From Shewanella sp. SNU WT4 (GTDB taxonomy: Bacteria; Pseudomonadota; Gammaproteobacteria; Enterobacterales; Shewanellaceae): a DNA stretch of 64,000 bases. The notes under the pieces are model-generated. The model saw nothing but the letters and a program-made list of their open reading frames with translations. It had not been told where the DNA came from and searched no databases. The position numbers were made by a program, and so were the translations under genes. Where the stretch lies: contig NZ_CP041151.1 of assembly GCF_006494715.1 (NCBI RefSeq), positions 2,790,001-2,854,000 of the forward strand, in the 5' to 3' direction. The stretch's first letter is position 1. Every line of letters begins with the position of its first letter. This document shows positions 19,735 to 29,125 of the stretch, piece by piece.

Positions 19735-22700
19735 ATGTCGATGATACGCACAGCGGTCAAACGCCCTGTGGCTGTGTGGATGTTAATGCTAGCTATCATG
19801 CTGTTTGGCATGGTGAGTCTAAGCCGCTTAACTATCCAACTATTGCCAGATTTAAGCTATCCCACTCTCACTATCCGCACCCTCTATGATGGCGCGGCGC
19901 CGGTGGAAGTGGAGCAATTAATTTCAAAACCCATTGAAGAATCGGTAGGGATAGTTAAAAACCTTAAGCAAATTCGCTCCATTTCACGCTCAGGCATGTC
20001 CGATGTGATTTTGGAATTTGAATGGGGCACCAACATGGATATCGCCAGCCTAGATGTGCGCGAAAAGTTGGACAGCATTAGCTTACCTCTTGATATCAAT
20101 AAGCCATTACTGCTGCGATTTAACCCAAACCTAGATCCGATTGTGCGTCTTGCATTATCGGCAGATGGACAAACGCCAGCGGAACTTAAATCCCTGCGCA
20201 CTTATGCCCAAGAAGATCTCAAGCGTCAACTAGAAGCCATTAACGGCGTAGCCGCGGTGCGTTTATCGGGTGGCTTAGAGCAAGAAGTGCATATTCGCTT
20301 AGATCAACATAAGCTCGCCCAGCTTAACTTAACCGCCGAGCAACTGCAGGAGCGCATTCGCGGCGAAAACATTAACCTTTCAGCAGGTAAAGTCACCCAA
20401 GGCGATAAAGAATACTTAGTCAGAACCCTCAATCAATTTGCCGATATTGAACAACTGGCCAATGTTATCGTTTATCGCGATCAGCAGCGCCTCATTCGCC
20501 TAAAAGACGTGGCTGAGGTCATTGATGCCCATAAAGAGCGCTCGGACATTACCCGCATTGCCGATAAAGAATCCATTGAGCTTGCCATCTACAAAGAAGG
20601 TGATGCCAACACGGTAGAAGTGGCCGCGCGCATTAAGGCGCTCACCAGTCAATGGGATCAAAAAAGTAAACCTCTCACTCTGATTTACGACCAATCGCGC
20701 TTTATTGAAAGCGCTGTGAGCGAGGTCACCAGTGCCGCCTTTATCGGTAGCCTGCTGGCTATGTTAGTTATCTATCTATTTTTACGCGATATTGTCGCAA
20801 CGTTAATCATCTCTGTGTCTATCCCATTTTCTGTGATTGCCACCTTTAACATGATGTATTTCTCCAATATCAGTCTTAACATTATGTCCCTTGGCGGCAT
20901 AGCCCTAGCGGTAGGTTTATTGGTAGATAACGCCATTGTTGTGCTTGAAAATATTGATAAAAATAGACAACAAGGCTTAAGTCGAATGGATGCCGCAATT
21001 AAAGGCACTCAAGAAGTGAGTGGGGCTATTGTCGCCTCAACCTTAACGACCTTAGCCGTGTTTGTGCCGCTGATATTTGTTGATGGTATTGCTGGCACCT
21101 TGTTCTCAGATCAAGCCATTACTGTCACCTTTGCCTTACTTGCCTCGTTAATGGTGGGCTTAATTGCAATCCCCATGCTGGCATCTCGAGAAGGCTTTAG
21201 TGCCCTGCCCGCGTTGTTAACGCCCGTAGATAAAGTTAAACCACAAGGCAAGCTTGCCAAATTAAAGCACTATAGCGCCACCTTATTTATGTTTCCTATT
21301 CACTTATTATTTAAATGGTTACCGCAGCTTTTATTAACCCTGACGTTAACAGTCACCCGAGTCATATCTTGGATGCTGGGCTTATTAATGCGGCCGATAT
21401 CCTCAGGCTTTAATTTCTTCTATGAGCAGTGTGCCCGCCTGTATCGACATTTACTCACTAAGGCGTTAAAGCGTTCTTGGCTGACATTAGCGCTGACCAT
21501 ATGCTTACCGCTCTCGACGTTATTATTAATTCCACGCTTAGGGATTGAGTTAATTCCGCCCATGAATCAAGGCTTGATTTATGTCGATATTTTATTGCCT
21601 CCAGGCGCCGATGTTGAGCAAACCGATAAAGTATTAGCGCAGTTAAACCAGAGTATTAGTAGTGAATTAGGCGTCAGCCATGTGTTTTCACAAGCAGGCA
21701 CGGGCGGATTAATGACTTCAGATACCCGCCGTGGCGGCGAAAACTGGGGGCGCTTACAAATTAGCCTTAAGGATCCTAGCGCCTTTAATGCCATCAGTAA
21801 TAAGTTACGCGAGCAAGCCGCCAGTATTCCTGAGCTGGAAGTACAAATTGAAGCGCCTGAGTTGTTTAGCTTTGATGCGCCGCTACAAATTGAACTGATA
21901 GGTTATGATTTACAGCAGTTACAACAAGCCAGTGAACTGTTAGTCGGCCGCTTAAACACTTCAGCTCGCTTTACTGACTTGGCCAGCAGCCTCAAAGATG
22001 GTCAACCTGAGCTTAGTATTCGCTTCGATCATGCTCGCCTTGCGCAACTGGGAATGACAGCGCCACAAGTGGCTGACACTATTGCGCGTCAAATTGGCGG
22101 ACGCGTTGCAAGTCAGCTCACCATTAATGATAGAAAAATTGATATTTTGATCCGCTCAGAGCTTGAGCAACGTGACAATATCGCCGATATCGAGCAGATG
22201 ATCATAAACCCGGGTAGCCCTCAGTCATTGCCATTGCATGCCGTGGCCGAGGTTAGTTTAGCTACAGGTCCTTCCGCCATTAATCGCATTAGTCAGCAAA
22301 GGGTGGCGATGATCACCGCGAATCTTGCCTATGGCGATTTGCGCGAAGCGGTCAATGAAGCCAGAGCCCTATTAAATGAAGCTGATGTCCCAGCCTCACT
22401 GCAAGTAAGATTTGGCGGCCAAAATGAAGAAATGCAGCAATCATTCTTATCGCTAAAGATTGCTATAGCCCTTGCCATCTGCTTGGTATATCTAGTGATG
22501 GCATCTCAATTTGAGTCCTTACTGCACCCTTTGCTTATCTTGATAGTAATTCCACTGGCCATTGCTGGCAGTGTGTTAGGCCTATTTATCAGTGGCACTC
22601 ATATAAGCGTGGTGGTGTTTATTGGCTTTATTATGCTCACGGGCATAGTCGTCAACAATGCCATTGTATTGATAGATAAAATTAATCAGCTGCGCGAAGC

Positions 22701-22962
22701 GGGTGAAGAAAAGTTAGCCGCCATTACACTCGCTGCCCATTCGCGCTTGCGGCCGATTTTAATGACCACATTAACTACCGCCCTAGGTTTATTGCCTATG
22801 GCTCTTGGCATAGGTGAAGGCAGTGAAGTACGCGCGCCCATGGCCATTACTGTGATCTGCGGTCTATTATTTTCAACCTTGCTGACCTTAGTGGTTATTC
22901 CCGTGCTCTATCAAGTATTTGATAGAAAAAATTATCAGGTCAATCGCGTGGTGCAATCATGA
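19735..22962 (+). CDS. RND efflux permease, first of a tandem pair
   Basis: 1075 residues of the AcrB/HAE type. It starts MSMIRTAVKRPVAVWMLMLAIMLFG (TM1), followed by a large periplasmic porter domain and a TM2-6 block. TM4 reads GLLVDNAIVVLENI, so the paired aspartates of AcrB are D-N here. TM10 carries VVNNAIVLIDKIN in place of the AcrB lysine. About 90 residues with extra hydrophobic stretches (FMFPIHLLFKWLPQLLLTL and neighbours) sit between TM6 and TM7, longer than in AcrB. It overlaps the next permease by four bases (ATGA), suggesting coupled translation and a heteromeric pump such as MdtBC. The substrate is unknown. Confidence 0.92.
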   Translation: MSMIRTAVKRPVAVWMLMLAIMLFGMVSLSRLTIQLLPDLSYPTLTIRTLYDGAAPVEVEQLISKPIEESVGIVKNLKQIRSISRSGMSDVILEFEWGTNMDIASLDVREKLDSISLPLDINKPLLLRFNPNLDPIVRLALSADGQTPAELKSLRTYAQEDLKRQLEAINGVAAVRLSGGLEQEVHIRLDQHKLAQLNLTAEQLQERIRGENINLSAGKVTQGDKEYLVRTLNQFADIEQLANVIVYRDQQRLIRLKDVAEVIDAHKERSDITRIADKESIELAIYKEGDANTVEVAARIKALTSQWDQKSKPLTLIYDQSRFIESAVSEVTSAAFIGSLLAMLVIYLFLRDIVATLIISVSIPFSVIATFNMMYFSNISLNIMSLGGIALAVGLLVDNAIVVLENIDKNRQQGLSRMDAAIKGTQEVSGAIVASTLTTLAVFVPLIFVDGIAGTLFSDQAITVTFALLASLMVGLIAIPMLASREGFSALPALLTPVDKVKPQGKLAKLKHYSATLFMFPIHLLFKWLPQLLLTLTLTVTRVISWMLGLLMRPISSGFNFFYEQCARLYRHLLTKALKRSWLTLALTICLPLSTLLLIPRLGIELIPPMNQGLIYVDILLPPGADVEQTDKVLAQLNQSISSELGVSHVFSQAGTGGLMTSDTRRGGENWGRLQISLKDPSAFNAISNKLREQAASIPELEVQIEAPELFSFDAPLQIELIGYDLQQLQQASELLVGRLNTSARFTDLASSLKDGQPELSIRFDHARLAQLGMTAPQVADTIARQIGGRVASQLTINDRKIDILIRSELEQRDNIADIEQMIINPGSPQSLPLHAVAEVSLATGPSAINRISQQRVAMITANLAYGDLREAVNEARALLNEADVPASLQVRFGGQNEEMQQSFLSLKIAIALAICLVYLVMASQFESLLHPLLILIVIPLAIAGSVLGLFISGTHISVVVFIGFIMLTGIVVNNAIVLIDKINQLREAGEEKLAAITLAAHSRLRPILMTTLTTALGLLPMALGIGEGSEVRAPMAITVICGLLFSTLLTLVVIPVLYQVFDRKNYQVNRVVQS

Positions 22963-25900
22963 ATCTCACCCGTTTAGCCATCAAACGCCCAGTCACCACA
23001 GGGATGTTTTTCTTATCCATCATACTGTTTGGCTTAGTGGCCAGTCGTTTGCTACCGCTGGAATTATTTCCAGGGATAGATATTCCACGGGTATTTATTG
23101 AAGTGCCTTATAAGGGTTCAAGCCCTGCAGAAGTTGAGCGCGAAATTACCCAAGTGCTGGAAGAGTCGTTAGCGACCATGAGCGGCATTACCGATATGGA
23201 GTCTGAATCCAGTCAAAACGGCGTTAATATCGAACTCAGCATGAAGTGGGGCGAAAATGTCGCCACTAAGGCCTTAGAAGCGCGCGAAAAAATCGATGCC
23301 GTGCGCCATTTATTGCCGCGAGATGTGGAGCGGGTGTTTATTCGCCAGTTTTCAACCTCTGATCTGCCGATTCTCACGATACGGATTGCCAGTGAAGGCG
23401 ATTTATCCAATGCTTTTGATTTATTAGATAAGCAACTGCGTAAACCCTTGGAGCGCCTTGATGGCGTATCACAAGTCACCCTCTATGGCGTTGAGCAAAA
23501 GCAAATTGAAATCAGGGTCGATGCCATCAGTCTTACCCGCGCTGGTATTTCGCCCTCAGTCCTCCAAACTCGCTTAACGGCAGAAAACTTTGTCATTAAT
23601 GGCGGCAGTCTACGCCAACAAGGGCGGGTATTTCAGGTGTCTCCCAAAGGCGAATTTACCTCGTTAGCTGACATTGAAAATATCACTTTAAACGATAAGT
23701 TACGGCTAAAAGATGTGGCGATAGTCAGCTATGCCCTGCCCGAGCAAGATGAAGGCCGCCATCTTGATAGACGCTTTGCCGTGGGTCTTGATGTGTTTAA
23801 AGATTCTGGCTCTAACTTAGTCGCGGTATCCAATCGTGTTATCACTGTAATTGAGCAGGTGAAGCAAGATCCGCAATTTGCAGGGGTACGCCTCTACATC
23901 ATGGAAGATCAAGCCGATGGCGTGAAGTCATCCTTAAGTGACTTACTTAAGTCTGGTGTTATGGGGGCACTGTTATCTTTTGCCATTTTATACATGTTCT
24001 TGCGGGATTTACGCTTAACCTTAGTAGTGGTTATTTCTGTTCCTGTATCCATTGCCATGACGCTCGCCGCCATGTATGTGCTCGGTTATAGCCTAAATAT
24101 TTTATCTATGATGGGCTTACTGCTAGCCGTAGGTATGTTAATTGATAATGCCGTGGTGGTCAGTGAATCCGTCCTGCAAGAGCAGGAGCACGATCCTACT
24201 AATAACAATGCCGTATTTGATGGCGTCGAAAAAGTTAGCCTAGCGATCTTAGCCGGCACCTTAACCACCGCCATAGTATTTTTACCCAATATTTTTGGGG
24301 TCAAGGTGCAGCTAACCATCTTCCTTGAACATGTCGCCATCGCAATCTGCATTTCATTACTGGTGTCATTATTAGTGGCTAAAACTCTACTGCCGTTACT
24401 ACTCACAACACTTAAATTTAAGCCGCAATCACAGCAATTAAACCCGAGAGCCATGCGCTTTTATCAGCGAAGCTTAGCTTGGCTGCTGGCTCGCCCCAAA
24501 CTCGGCGCTGCGATTGCGTTTGCACTATTAGCTTCAACGGCAATACCGCTATCTATGGTCAAACAAGATCAATCTGATGGTGAGAGTAATGGTCGGCTCT
24601 ACATCAACTATCAGCTAGAAGGCCGACATAATTTAAATGTTACTAAGGCCATGGTTGAACGAATGGAAGCTTATTTGTATAAAAATCAACAAGCTTTTTA
24701 TATTGAGTCTGTCTATAGCTTTTATGCACCTGATAATGCCCAGTCGACCTTAATCCTTAAAAAAGACATCCCCATTGCCATGGAAGAACTTAAGGAGCTT
24801 ATTCGTAAAGACTTCCCACATTTTGCTATCGCGAATCCTCTCTTTGGTTGGGGTGATGAACAAAGTGGCGTGCGCTTAACCTTAACTGGCCGTTCAACCA
24901 CTGAGTTATTACGTTTATCAGAGCAATTATTGCCAAGTATTCGCAGCCTTAAAGGACTCACCGATGTTCGCTCTGAAGTCAATGGCAGTCAGCAAGAAGT
25001 GCTCATACTATTATCCAATGAAATGGCAAGTCGCTTAAATATCCCAGTATCTGAGCTAGCATCGTTAGTGGCAACGGCCCTGAGAGGCACGCCACTACGC
25101 TCTTATCGTCATGATCCCAATGGCGAAATTAGAATTGAGCTGGCTTATGATAAAAAATGGCAACAGTCGTTAGATGCACTGCATTCTCTGCCTTTAGTGC
25201 GCCAGCAAAATCGCACTTTTAGCCTTGGTGATGTCGCTAACATCACTATAGTGCCGCGCTTTGATACCATTCGCCATTTTGATAGAAAAACGGCGCTATC
25301 CATTGGTGCCAATCTTAACGATATTACTATGGAGGAAGCGGGTGAGAAACTAACGACCTTGATGGATAGCATGACATTACCAGAAGGTTACAGTTATTCA
25401 CTGCGCGGCGGCTTTGAGCGCCAGGATGAAGATCAAAACATTATGGTGGTCAATATGGTTTTGGCTATCTTAATGATTTATATCGTGATGGCCGCGCTGT
25501 TTGAATCGCTATTACTGCCAAGCGCTATTATTACCTCCATCCTATTTTCCATCACAGGAGTATTTTGGGCGCTATTTCTTACCGGCACGGCGATGTCTGT
25601 GATGGCCATGATAGGAATTTTGATTTTACTTGGGGTGGTGGTCAATAACGGTATCGTCTTAGTAGATCAAATTAATCAACAGCGGCCTGAGCTTGACGCC
25701 CTGTCCCAAGCTATTACCGATATATGTATATCCCGCTTACGCCCTGTCTTGATGACAGTATTCACTACGATATTAGGCTTAGTGCCGCTTGCCCTGGACG
25801 ACACACAAATCGGCGGTGGTGGCCCGCCCTATGCTCCTATGGCCATTGCCATCATTGGTGGTTTGGTATTTTCAACCGTCACTAGCTTGTACTTAGTGCC

Positions 25901-26006
25901 CTTATGTTATCAGGCGCTGTTTAGATTACGTCACCGTTCGGCCATTGCTTTTGGCCGCAGTAAGCAAACGGCGATTAACTTAACTCCTTGGATTAAAGAG
26001 CGCTAA
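22959..26006 (+). CDS. RND efflux permease, second of a tandem pair
   Basis: 1015 residues of the HAE family. It has MNLTRLAIKRPVTTGMFFLSIILFGLVA (TM1), TM4 GMLIDNAVVVSESVLQEQ with D-N like its partner, and TM10 GVVVNNGIVLVDQINQ. Length is normal and the TM6-7 linker lacks the long insertion of the first permease. Start and stop overlap (ATGA) with the upstream gene. With the adaptor lipoprotein this forms a three-gene tripartite efflux operon that lacks its outer-membrane channel and presumably uses a TolC encoded elsewhere. A bidirectional terminator follows. Confidence 0.92.
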   Translation: MNLTRLAIKRPVTTGMFFLSIILFGLVASRLLPLELFPGIDIPRVFIEVPYKGSSPAEVEREITQVLEESLATMSGITDMESESSQNGVNIELSMKWGENVATKALEAREKIDAVRHLLPRDVERVFIRQFSTSDLPILTIRIASEGDLSNAFDLLDKQLRKPLERLDGVSQVTLYGVEQKQIEIRVDAISLTRAGISPSVLQTRLTAENFVINGGSLRQQGRVFQVSPKGEFTSLADIENITLNDKLRLKDVAIVSYALPEQDEGRHLDRRFAVGLDVFKDSGSNLVAVSNRVITVIEQVKQDPQFAGVRLYIMEDQADGVKSSLSDLLKSGVMGALLSFAILYMFLRDLRLTLVVVISVPVSIAMTLAAMYVLGYSLNILSMMGLLLAVGMLIDNAVVVSESVLQEQEHDPTNNNAVFDGVEKVSLAILAGTLTTAIVFLPNIFGVKVQLTIFLEHVAIAICISLLVSLLVAKTLLPLLLTTLKFKPQSQQLNPRAMRFYQRSLAWLLARPKLGAAIAFALLASTAIPLSMVKQDQSDGESNGRLYINYQLEGRHNLNVTKAMVERMEAYLYKNQQAFYIESVYSFYAPDNAQSTLILKKDIPIAMEELKELIRKDFPHFAIANPLFGWGDEQSGVRLTLTGRSTTELLRLSEQLLPSIRSLKGLTDVRSEVNGSQQEVLILLSNEMASRLNIPVSELASLVATALRGTPLRSYRHDPNGEIRIELAYDKKWQQSLDALHSLPLVRQQNRTFSLGDVANITIVPRFDTIRHFDRKTALSIGANLNDITMEEAGEKLTTLMDSMTLPEGYSYSLRGGFERQDEDQNIMVVNMVLAILMIYIVMAALFESLLLPSAIITSILFSITGVFWALFLTGTAMSVMAMIGILILLGVVVNNGIVLVDQINQQRPELDALSQAITDICISRLRPVLMTVFTTILGLVPLALDDTQIGGGGPPYAPMAIAIIGGLVFSTVTSLYLVPLCYQALFRLRHRSAIAFGRSKQTAINLTPWIKER

Positions 26007-26054
26007 GCCATAGTTGTCGACATCAATATGGCTTGAGTTATCAACGCCAAAAAC

Positions 26055-26084
26055 AAAAAAGCCATGAATACTCATGGCTTTTTT
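26055..26084. terminator. Bidirectional terminator between the RND operon and ycaR
   Basis: AAAAAAGCCATGA-ATAC-TCATGGCTTTTTT, serving the plus-strand RND operon and the minus-strand lpxK-ycaR transcript, which ends at 26106. Confidence 0.9.
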
Positions 26085-26105
26085 ATTGGGATGACAACAG
26101 CTGGC

Positions 26106-26282
26106 TTAATCCGCTTGCAGTGGCGTGGCTCGATTCGCAAGCAATACTGGGATGCCTTCAGTGATTGGATACACTAAACGATCAGCCTTACAAATCAGCT
26201 GTTCATGCTCTTTATCAAATTCCAGTTTACCCTTACATACTGGGCAGGCCACTATATCGAGTAATTTTTTATCAAACGCCAT
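26106..26282 (-). CDS. ycaR: Trm112/YcaR-family small zinc-ribbon protein
   Basis: 58 residues starting [20 protein letters not shown], with a CPVC pair and a later single cysteine in [12 protein letters not shown]. The ITEGIPVLL ending is typical of the UPF0434/Trm112 family. Eukaryotic Trm112 activates methyltransferases; the bacterial role is not settled. The ATG lies within the last codons of lpxK, an 11-base overlap, and the order lpxK-ycaR is widely conserved. Confidence 0.93.
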   Translation of the reverse strand: MAFDKKLLDIVACPVCKGKLEFDKEHEQLICKADRLVYPITEGIPVLLANRATPLQAD

Positions 26283-27270
26283 GATAATTTCCTTTCTTGG
26301 TTGCTACGTCAGCCAAGCGACTTAGCAAACGGCTATCAAATTCGGGGGTTAGCTTGGCATTGACGGCCAAATAACACCAGTGGGGTTTTGCAAAATCGCG
26401 ACATTTAACCGCATCTTTTTCTGTCATCACTAAGGGCAAGCCGCCACTTAAGTTATCGAGTTCTTGCTCCACAAAAGCAGCGTGATCGGCAAACGCTTGT
26501 TGCTTAGTCAGCTGCAAACCTTGCTGTTTGAGACTAGAAAAAAAACGTTCTGGGTTGCCGATAGCCGCCATGGCAACGACCGACTTACCCGTCAAAGGCT
26601 CGCAGATGTCACCATTTAAGTGATATAAACCGCCGCTAACTAAGCTCATTGGGTATTCTTGTGGCTGCGCTTTACCATTGGCAATAATGAATTCTGCATC
26701 AGCTAAACGCCACGGCCCTTCACGCAGGGGCCCTGCCGGCAACAATAGGCCATTACCCAAACGGCGATCGCCGTCAATCACTATTAACTCAATATCGCGC
26801 GCTAAACGGTAATGCTGCAGGCCATCGTCACATAAGATGACATCCACATCGCCCCGTTCAAGCAACAAGTGCGCAGCGGCAATTCTATCGGGCGCCACTA
26901 CCATAGGTACACCAGAGCGGCGCACTAACATGGCGGGTTCATCGCCGACATCACTGGCATTGGCATCGCGACTCACCCATAGCGGCTGGGTTAATTTCAC
27001 GCCGTAACCGCGCGAAATGACACCAGGCTTGTAGCCATTGGCCCGAAGCAATTCGATAAGATAAAGTACGGTCGGCGTTTTACCACTGCCACCCGCGGTA
27101 ATATTACCTACCACTATGACAGGGACGGGCAAACTGACAGCTTGCTTCACCCCTAAGTTAAATAAGGTGCGACGAACACTGGAAATGACGCCAAACACCA
27201 GACTTAACGGCCATAACAGGTATTTAGCCCAATGCTGGCCATACCAAATATTGTGAACCCAAGCTTGCAT
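26272..27270 (-). CDS. lpxK: Tetraacyldisaccharide 4'-kinase
   Basis: 332 residues. Phosphorylates the lipid A precursor at the 4' position on the cytoplasmic face of the inner membrane. It starts [27 protein letters not shown] (membrane-associated helix). It then has the Walker A-like [23 protein letters not shown] (near 55-75) and the DxxDDGLQHY signature ([12 protein letters not shown] near 148). It is placed 2 bases after msbA, the usual lipid A gene pair. Confidence 0.97.
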   Translation of the reverse strand: MQAWVHNIWYGQHWAKYLLWPLSLVFGVISSVRRTLFNLGVKQAVSLPVPVIVVGNITAGGSGKTPTVLYLIELLRANGYKPGVISRGYGVKLTQPLWVSRDANASDVGDEPAMLVRRSGVPMVVAPDRIAAAHLLLERGDVDVILCDDGLQHYRLARDIELIVIDGDRRLGNGLLLPAGPLREGPWRLADAEFIIANGKAQPQEYPMSLVSGGLYHLNGDICEPLTGKSVVAMAAIGNPERFFSSLKQQGLQLTKQQAFADHAAFVEQELDNLSGGLPLVMTEKDAVKCRDFAKPHWCYLAVNAKLTPEFDSRLLSRLADVATKKGNYHGV

Positions 27271-27272
27271 GG

Positions 27273-29093
27273 TTAATGACCAAACTGCATTTGATACAAG
27301 TTGGCATAAATGCCTTGCTCGGCAAGTAAGCTCTGATGCGTGCCCTGCTCGACTATCTTGCCTTGGTCGATAACTAAAATCTGATCGGCGCTTTCAATGG
27401 TCGATAAACGGTGCGCAATCACTACCGAAGTACGGTTATGGCGCAGATTATCCAGACCTAACTGAATGGCTTTTTCTGATTCAGTATCAAGCGCTGAAGT
27501 TGCTTCATCCAAAATCAATACCGGAGCGTTACGCAGCATGGCGCGCGCTATCGCAATTCGTTGACGTTGCCCGCCAGACAGTAATACGCCATTTTCACCT
27601 ACCTGCGTATCTAAGCCTTCTGGCAATAACTCAATAAATTCCATGGCATGGGCTAAGGTCGCGGCTTCAATAATTTGCTCACGAGTGACTTTACCCGGGT
27701 AAGCATAAGCAATGTTATTGGCAATACTGTCGTTAAACAAAGTCACTTGCTGTGACACTAATGCCACCTGATTGCGCAGCGATTTTAAGCTGTAATCATA
27801 AATACTGACATCATCGAGGCGAATATCGCCCTGCTCTAAACCAGTGTAAAAACGGGTAATTAAGCTGGCAATGGTCGATTTACCTGAACCGGAGCGGCCA
27901 ACCAAGGCTAAAGTTTGCCCAGGTTTCACGCTAAATTCAATGTTATTTAACGCCAGTTTTTCTTGGCCTGGGTAGCGGAAATTCACTTGATTGAAGGTCA
28001 GCATGCCCTGAGCGCGCTCAACTTCATAGGTACCAGGGTCGGCTTCTGGCTCGGTATCTAGCAGGGCAAAGACTGTGGTACAAGCCGCAATACCGCGCTG
28101 GAATTCAGCGTTTACTCGAGTCAAACTCTTAATGGGTTGCAGCATGGCGAGCATGGCGCCCAAAATTGTCGCGAAAGTACCAGCGGTAAGTTCTGACTGC
28201 ATGCTATCAAGACTTGCAGCATAAAGTACAAAGGCCAGCGCAAACGAGCCAATCACCATAATGGTCGGTTGGCTGATGGCCTGAGCCACGGCTAACTTCA
28301 TATTTTGCTGACGATTGTGATTATTGATTTGCGCGAAACGCTGCGATTCAGTCTCTTGGCCACCAAAGGCTAATACGTTTTTATGGCCTTTAACCATTTG
28401 CTCAGTCGTGGCAGTCACATTGCCCATAGTCGATTGAATATGACGTGATACTTGGCGAAAGCGGCGGCTCACTATGGTCATGACTAAGCCCATTAACGGG
28501 CCAATCACTAAGATACACAGAGACAATTTCCATGAGTAATAGAACATTATGCTCACCATACCTATGACAGTCACACTGTCACGTACGATGGAAATTAATG
28601 CACTGCCAGAGGCTCTAGCGATTTGTTCAGTATCAAAGGTGACACGTGAGATAAGATTACCTGAGTTTTCTCTATCGATATAACTCACAGGTAAACGTAA
28701 ATAATGCTCAAACACTTGCTGGCGCATGTTCATGATGAGCTGCGCGCTCATGTAGGAGATACTATAAGTGGAAACAAAGTTGGCTAGCCCTCTAAGGCTA
28801 AATAATCCAATGACCACTAAGGGCGCGTAGGTGAGAATATTATTACTGGCCTTAAAACCTTCGTTACGCACAAAGTCTAGACCACCACTGAGCCCGCTTG
28901 GCACAGTGCTCGCCGCCTGCTGCGCGAAGCCTTGATCAATAAAAGGTTTGATAAACGCGACAAAGGTTGCGTCAACCAAGCCATAGGTGATCAGTCCACA
29001 AACAGACAGAATAAACATTCCTTTCATTGGCGTCAGATAGCCAAGAAGGCGCTTAAATACGATACTTACTTCGTTCTTTTCCGCGTCAGTCAT
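27273..29093 (-). CDS. msbA: Lipid A export ABC transporter MsbA
   Basis: 606-residue half-transporter that flips lipid A-core across the inner membrane. It has an N-terminal six-helix ABC membrane domain (about 20-330). The nucleotide-binding domain has Walker A GRSGSGKST, the signature LSGGQRQRIAIARA, Walker B VLILDEATSALD and the switch histidine in VVIAHRLSTI. Between comEC upstream and lpxK downstream on the same strand. Confidence 0.97.
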   Translation of the reverse strand: MTDAEKNEVSIVFKRLLGYLTPMKGMFILSVCGLITYGLVDATFVAFIKPFIDQGFAQQAASTVPSGLSGGLDFVRNEGFKASNNILTYAPLVVIGLFSLRGLANFVSTYSISYMSAQLIMNMRQQVFEHYLRLPVSYIDRENSGNLISRVTFDTEQIARASGSALISIVRDSVTVIGMVSIMFYYSWKLSLCILVIGPLMGLVMTIVSRRFRQVSRHIQSTMGNVTATTEQMVKGHKNVLAFGGQETESQRFAQINNHNRQQNMKLAVAQAISQPTIMVIGSFALAFVLYAASLDSMQSELTAGTFATILGAMLAMLQPIKSLTRVNAEFQRGIAACTTVFALLDTEPEADPGTYEVERAQGMLTFNQVNFRYPGQEKLALNNIEFSVKPGQTLALVGRSGSGKSTIASLITRFYTGLEQGDIRLDDVSIYDYSLKSLRNQVALVSQQVTLFNDSIANNIAYAYPGKVTREQIIEAATLAHAMEFIELLPEGLDTQVGENGVLLSGGQRQRIAIARAMLRNAPVLILDEATSALDTESEKAIQLGLDNLRHNRTSVVIAHRLSTIESADQILVIDQGKIVEQGTHQSLLAEQGIYANLYQMQFGH

Positions 29094-29125
29094 GAATACA
29101 CAATAATAATGGCAAAGCAGGCATT

